DNA of 16,704 nucleotides, from positions 1 to 16,704 of the forward strand of contig JANNMM010000048.1 in NCBI GenBank assembly GCA_031397915.1, in the 5' to 3' direction. The number at the start of each line of letters is the position of its first letter. Position 1 is the stretch's first letter. Source of the DNA: JANYCG01 sp031397915. GTDB lineage: Bacteria; Pseudomonadota; Gammaproteobacteria; Burkholderiales; Burkholderiaceae_C. The position numbers and the translations under genes are program-made. The notes beneath the pieces were generated by a model. It did no database searches. It was not told the DNA's origin and worked only from the letters and a program-made list of their open reading frames with translations. This document shows positions 13,927-16,704 of the stretch, piece by piece.

Positions 13927-14711
13927 CCGACACCTTGATCGTCACTTTGAGCGACATCCTGTGCCACATCGAAGGTGGCGTGATGACCATCACCCTCAAC
14001 CGGGTCGAGAAGAAAAACTCCATCACCGCGGCCATGTACGCCGCGCTGGCCGACGCCCTGAACCAGGCCGCGCAGGATGCGGCAGTTCGGGTGGCGCTCA
14101 TCCAGGGCCATGCCACGGTGTTCAGCGCAGGCAACGATATCGGTGATTTCCTCAACGCGCCCGCCAGCGCGGAAGATTCGCCGGTGTTGCGCTTTCTGAA
14201 GGCTGTGTCCACCTTTCCCAAACCGCTGGTGGCTGCGGTCTGCGGCCCGGCGGTGGGTGTGGGCACGACCATGCTGTTTCACTGCGATCTGGTCTATGCG
14301 GGCGACAACGCGGCGTTTTCGATGCCGTTTGTGAACCTGGGGCTCTGCCCCGAGGCCGCGTCTACCCTGCTGGTGCCGCAAATGATGGGCTACCACCGCG
14401 CCGCCGAAGCGCTGTTGTTGGGCGAGCCCTTCATGGCCGAGGCTGCGCTGGAAGTGGGCCTTGTCAACCGCATCGTGCCGCCCACCGAGGCCAATGGCAT
14501 CGCGCAGGCGCAGGCGAAGAAACTGGCTGCCAAACCGCTCGGTGCGCTGGTGGAAACCAAACGCCTGATGAAGCAGGGGCAGGCCAGCCAGGTCGCGGCG
14601 CAGATGGGTGAAGAAAGCCTGAGTTTTCGCAAACTCATGCGGGAGCCGGCCGCGCGCGAGGCGTTTACCGCCTTTGTGGAAAAGCGCAAACCGGATTTCA
14701 CCAAGGTCTGA
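13923..14711 (+). CDS. Crotonase-family enzyme, probably ECI2-type delta3-delta2-enoyl-CoA isomerase
   Basis: A complete 262-residue crotonase, last gene of the cluster. Oxyanion-hole segments are FSAGNDIGDF (67-76) and CGPAVGVGTTMLFHCD (107-122). The two hydratase glutamates are missing: Thr116 occupies the GGGCE glutamate position and Phe136 the second. Instead MPFVNLGLCPEAAS carries Glu144, matching the SPEG glutamate of peroxisomal ECI2/PECI as I remember it (GPAVGISVTLL, TPFSHLGQSPEG). This points to shifting the double bond of 3-enoyl-CoAs to position 2, needed to degrade unsaturated fatty acids. Automatic annotation would probably say enoyl-CoA hydratase. Hydratase activity is already supplied by the fused protein at 8079-10526, which fits an isomerase role. 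The start overlaps the preceding stop (ATGA). Confidence 0.9.
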   Translation: MTDTLIVTLSDILCHIEGGVMTITLNRVEKKNSITAAMYAALADALNQAAQDAAVRVALIQGHATVFSAGNDIGDFLNAPASAEDSPVLRFLKAVSTFPKPLVAAVCGPAVGVGTTMLFHCDLVYAGDNAAFSMPFVNLGLCPEAASTLLVPQMMGYHRAAEALLLGEPFMAEAALEVGLVNRIVPPTEANGIAQAQAKKLAAKPLGALVETKRLMKQGQASQVAAQMGEESLSFRKLMREPAAREAFTAFVEKRKPDFTKV

Positions 14712-14727
14712 TGCCGTCGCAGTCTGG

Positions 14728-14748
14728 TTGGGGCTCAATCAACCCCAA
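14728..14748 (+). terminator. Weak hairpin just after the crotonase stop (possible terminator)
   Basis: TTGGGG (14728-14733) can pair with CCCCAA (14743-14748) across a 9-base loop, 16 bases after the stop codon. Only a short AATT follows rather than a T-run, so termination is uncertain. Confidence 0.3.
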
Positions 14749-14757
14749 ATTAGGTAT
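14738..14757 (+). repeat. 20-bp repeat, right copy (inverted relative to 4697-4716)
   Basis: The sequence atcaaccccaaattaggtat matches the reverse complement of 4697-4716 at 18 of 20 bases. It overlaps the weak hairpin after the last gene of the beta-oxidation cluster. Confidence 0.6.
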
Positions 14758-14764
14758 GATTGCG

Positions 14765-14786
14765 CCGGATTTCATTTGAAGTCCGG
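14765..14786. terminator. Nine-pair hairpin in the convergent gap
   Basis: CCGGATTTC (14765-14773) and GAAGTCCGG (14778-14786) form a 9-pair stem with one G-U pair and an ATTT loop. It lies between convergent genes and could stop transcripts. AATTTC follows on the plus strand, not a clean U-tract, so it may act through stability or with Rho. Confidence 0.45.
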
Positions 14787-14807
14787 AATTTCAAGAATAA
14801 TTCGACA

Positions 14808-14853
14808 TCAAGTCACGTATTTATTGAATTTATTGCTATTTTTATAATAGCAA
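14808..14853 (+). repeat. 46-bp dispersed repeat, right copy
   Basis: It is the direct-orientation partner of 4765-4810: identical TCAAGTCACG (14808-14817), the same 11-base spacing and 21 of 25 matches in the AT-rich end. The 3' part contains a perfect 8-bp hairpin, TTGCTATT/AATAGCAA (14833-14840 and 14846-14853), with a 5-base loop. It ends 14 bases before the stop of the leftward crotonase, so it might also work as that gene's terminator. Confidence 0.62.
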
Positions 14854-14867
14854 CAAAGTTTTCAACA

Positions 14868-15572
14868 TCACTTCAGGAAACGCGAACGCCAGTCGGCCAC
14901 ATCGGTCTTGATCGCCGCCTCCAGCGCTGCAACGTAGGGCGCCTTGAGTTTTTTCTTGGTCGCGGTGAAGGCGTCCTGGTGCAGCTTCGACAGGTAAACC
15001 GCACGCTCCTGCACCTTGGCGGCGAGTTCGGCGGCTGGCACGATCTCATCCAGAAACCCGGCTTCAAGTGCCTGCTTGGGTGCATACGGCCAGGCGGTTG
15101 TGCAGGCCAGGCTGTAGTGGGCAGGCGTGAGGCGCTGGCGGCAGATTTCAAGTGCGAAATGCGGCAGCGTCATGCCAATTTGAACTTCAATCGCGTGGAT
15201 GCGCACGCCCGCGTCCACACCGATGCGGTAGTCCGCGCCGAGCAACAAAAAGCAGCCCATCGCCACCGCATGGCCGGTGCATGCGATCAGCACCGGATGC
15301 GGGTGCGACAAAAGCCGCAGGGCCAGGCGCGCGCCGCCTTCGAGCATCTGCACCGACTCCTGCGGGTTGGTCTTGAACACGTTCAAGTCAAAGCCGCCGC
15401 TGAACATGCCGGCGCGGCCGGTAAGCACCACCACCGCCTTGTCGGTCAGGGCGCGGTCCAGCGCGGCGTTGATCGCCGCCTGCATGTGTAAGCTCATCAC
15501 GTTGGCTTTGCCGTCGTCCAGGCTCACGGTGGCGACGCCGTCACTCACGGTACAGGTAACCAAATCAGACAT
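14868..15572 (-). CDS. Stand-alone crotonase-superfamily protein (enoyl-CoA hydratase/isomerase family)
   Basis: 234 residues on the minus strand. ATG at 15572 is supported by AAGGAG 6 bases upstream. The crotonase fold shows in DDGKANVMSL (19-28), the oxyanion segment GMFSGGFDL (55-63) and TGHAVAMGCFLLLGADYRIG (99-118). In the usual GGGCE position there is Phe108, so the first catalytic Glu is lost. The second is kept as Glu129 in HAIEVQIGM. The C-terminus (KLKAPYVAALEAAIKTDVADWRSRFLK) is helical. Loss of one glutamate argues against normal hydratase chemistry and leaves isomerase, hydrolase or another crotonase reaction possible. At 234 residues it is slightly short for the superfamily. It is convergent with the beta-oxidation operon, not part of it, and has its own upstream region. 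Confidence 0.88.
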   Translation of the reverse strand: MSDLVTCTVSDGVATVSLDDGKANVMSLHMQAAINAALDRALTDKAVVVLTGRAGMFSGGFDLNVFKTNPQESVQMLEGGARLALRLLSHPHPVLIACTGHAVAMGCFLLLGADYRIGVDAGVRIHAIEVQIGMTLPHFALEICRQRLTPAHYSLACTTAWPYAPKQALEAGFLDEIVPAAELAAKVQERAVYLSKLHQDAFTATKKKLKAPYVAALEAAIKTDVADWRSRFLK

Positions 15573-15786
15573 GTTTTGCTCCTTCTATGACCAGACCAAA
15601 CACACCGCGGCCCGTGCAAACTTTCTTGCATTTCTCCATCCAAATTTGCGGTGTTTTGTCACTTACTGTAAGCGGTAAACCAGACCGCCCCATGGGAAAG
15701 AAAATTGATTGTCTGCTTTATCTTGACATGAATGCGCATGTGTTCTATACCCTCGCTTTCCCGCAACCAAAGAGGAGAATGAGAGT
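15573..15786. promoter_or_regulatory. Divergent regulatory region with two inverted repeats
   Basis: These 214 bases separate the leftward crotonase from the rightward sugar dehydrogenase. TGCAA-N6-TTGCA (15615-15630) and CTTACTGTAAG (15662-15672) are inverted repeats that could be protein-binding sites for the crotonase promoter; no -35/-10 pair for that gene is convincing. The promoter of the rightward gene is listed separately. Confidence 0.35.
15723..15751 (+). promoter_or_regulatory. Sigma-70-type promoter of the PQQ-dependent sugar dehydrogenase gene
   Basis: A perfect -35 TTGACA (15723-15728), an ideal 17-base spacer and -10 TATACC (15746-15751, four of six to TATAAT) lie 35 bases before the start codon. 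The spacer holds ATGCGCAT, an 8-bp palindrome (15732-15739). Transcription would start near 15758, leaving a short leader with AGAGGAG at 15771-15777 as ribosome site. Confidence 0.75.
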
Positions 15787-16704
15787 ATGAAACAGATTCG
15801 CTCGCTCATTGCGCTGACCGCGCTTTGCTGCTTCGGTTATTCCGCACTGGCACAGCAAGCGCCACCACCCGCCGACGAACCCGGGTGGGCCAAAGGCCGA
15901 CCGAAAACCGACGTTGCCATGAAGATGGCCCCGGTGCCGGCCTTCCCGATTCCAACCGCGGCCGACAAGCTGCCGACTGCCAAGTTCAAACTGCCGCCTG
16001 GCTTCAAGGTCGAGACCTGGGCTTCGGGCGTGCTCGATGCACGCGGCATGCGCGAGGGCGCGAAGGGCAATGTCTTTGTCAGCTCGCTCTTCGTCGCCAA
16101 CAAGGTCTACGCGCTTCCCCAGAGCGGCAAGCGCGAGGCCAAAGTCATCATCGACAAGATGCCGCTGGCCACCGGCATCGAGTTCCACAAGGGCAGTCTG
16201 TACCTGGCCACCAACACGAAGATCATGCGTTACGACAACATCGAGGACAACCTGGGCAACCCCGGCGAGCCCAAGGTGCTGTACGACAAGTTGCCCGGCG
16301 GCACTGACCACAGCTGGAAATACCTGCGCATCCACAAAGAAAAACTGTATTACGCCATTGGTGCCCCGTGCAACATCTGCGATCCCGGCGAATACGCGAA
16401 GATCTACCGCATGAACCTGGACGGCAGCAACATCGAGACGATTGCGTCCGGCGTGCGCAACACGGTCGGCTTTGACTTCGACCCGAAGACCGGCGACCTC
16501 TGGTTCACCGACAACGGTCGGGACTGGTTGAGCGAGGAATTCCCGAACGACGAGCTCAACCATGTGACGGCGCCCGGCAAGCAGCATTTCGGCTATCCGT
16601 TTTGCCACCAGGGCAACCTTCCCGATCCCGAATTTGGCTGGGGCAAGTCCTGCGACGACTACGTCAAGCCAGCGGCTCTGCTCGGGCCGCATGCCGGCGC
16701 GCTG
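15787..16704 (+). CDS. PQQ-dependent sugar dehydrogenase (sorbosone dehydrogenase-like), exported; 3' end cut by window edge
   Basis: Open from ATG 15787 to the right edge (306 codons, no stop). AGAGGAG ends 9 bases upstream; ATG 15779 gives only three codons. Residues 1-23 (MKQIRSLIALTALCCFGYSALAQ) form a signal peptide with an ALA cleavage site, so the enzyme is periplasmic. The mature protein shows the soluble glucose/sorbosone dehydrogenase beta-propeller pattern: LPPGFKVETWASG (69-81), GGTDHSWKYLRIH (171-183, His175 candidate base), GAPCNICDPGEYAKIYRMN (192-210), SGVRNTVGFDFDPKTGDLWFTDNGRD (221-246) and HFGYPFCHQG (267-276). It should oxidise an aldose or similar alcohol using PQQ and pass electrons to a cytochrome. 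It may feed sugar acids to the catabolic genes at the left, but they are 11 kb apart and this is only inference. Confidence 0.9.
   Translation, partial: MKQIRSLIALTALCCFGYSALAQQAPPPADEPGWAKGRPKTDVAMKMAPVPAFPIPTAADKLPTAKFKLPPGFKVETWASGVLDARGMREGAKGNVFVSSLFVANKVYALPQSGKREAKVIIDKMPLATGIEFHKGSLYLATNTKIMRYDNIEDNLGNPGEPKVLYDKLPGGTDHSWKYLRIHKEKLYYAIGAPCNICDPGEYAKIYRMNLDGSNIETIASGVRNTVGFDFDPKTGDLWFTDNGRDWLSEEFPNDELNHVTAPGKQHFGYPFCHQGNLPDPEFGWGKSCDDYVKPAALLGPHAGAL

Noticed and set aside
13668..14738. 356-codon minus-strand frame opposite the isomerase-like crotonase
   Set aside because: It overlaps two well-supported plus-strand genes and has shadow-like composition.
4765..14853. The bracketing repeats as ends of a transposon or integrative element
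   Set aside because: No transposase, integrase, target-site duplication or composition change is visible; the repeats are imperfect and look like dispersed intergenic elements.
15745..16692. 315-codon minus-strand frame opposite the sugar dehydrogenase
   Set aside because: The plus strand encodes a family-consistent exported enzyme with promoter and ribosome site; the antisense frame has no features.

Overview
The window is GC-rich DNA with dense, tightly packed operons, frequent ATGA stop/start overlaps and GTG/TTG start candidates. The gene content (TetR – acyl-CoA dehydrogenase – DUF2147 – FadB-like – thiolase – thioesterase cluster, UxaA/SDR/FAH sugar-acid genes, PQQ-type sugar dehydrogenase) and short AT-rich dispersed repeats containing tagct/tgctat cores suggest a betaproteobacterium of the order Burkholderiales, probably Comamonadaceae. 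That assignment comes from gene order and protein style recalled from memory, not from a search.

Region 1 (1-4680) looks like a sugar-acid catabolic locus. A UxaA-family dehydratase, cut by the left edge, is read leftward. Divergent from it are two overlapping SDR dehydrogenases, a fumarylacetoacetate-hydrolase (FAH) family enzyme and an APH/ThrB2-type phosphotransferase. Dehydratase + 4-dehydrogenase + FAH hydrolase matches the logic of the non-phosphorylating route in which a 2-keto-3-deoxy acid is oxidised to a 2,4-diketo acid and then cleaved to pyruvate plus a small hydroxy acid. The exact sugar cannot be read from sequence, and the kinase has no obvious place in the route.

Region 2 (4681-5052) is non-coding. 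It holds a dispersed repeat, a terminator-like hairpin and a perfect 12-bp palindrome that is a likely TetR operator.

Region 3 (5053-14711) is one long co-directional cluster for fatty-acid (or other acyl-CoA) beta-oxidation: TetR regulator, acyl-CoA dehydrogenase, a secreted DUF2147 protein, a FadN-type fused 3-hydroxyacyl-CoA dehydrogenase/enoyl-CoA hydratase, thiolase, double-hotdog thioesterase, an atypical SDR lacking the catalytic Tyr, a DsbA/HCCA-isomerase-like protein, and a crotonase whose key residues look like an ECI2-type enoyl-CoA isomerase. The acyl-CoA dehydrogenase reading frame is broken by one extra T near 6015-6017. Related repeats lie on both sides of this cluster.

Region 4 (14712-16704) has a hairpin-rich convergent gap, a leftward stand-alone crotonase, a divergent intergenic region with a strong sigma-70-type promoter, and the first 306 codons of an exported PQQ-dependent sugar (sorbosone-type) dehydrogenase that runs off the right edge. 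No RNA genes, CRISPR arrays, transposases or phage genes were seen. Most of the window is ordinary metabolism. The most notable points are the frameshift, the Tyr-less SDR, the isomerase-type crotonase and the repeats bracketing the beta-oxidation cluster.
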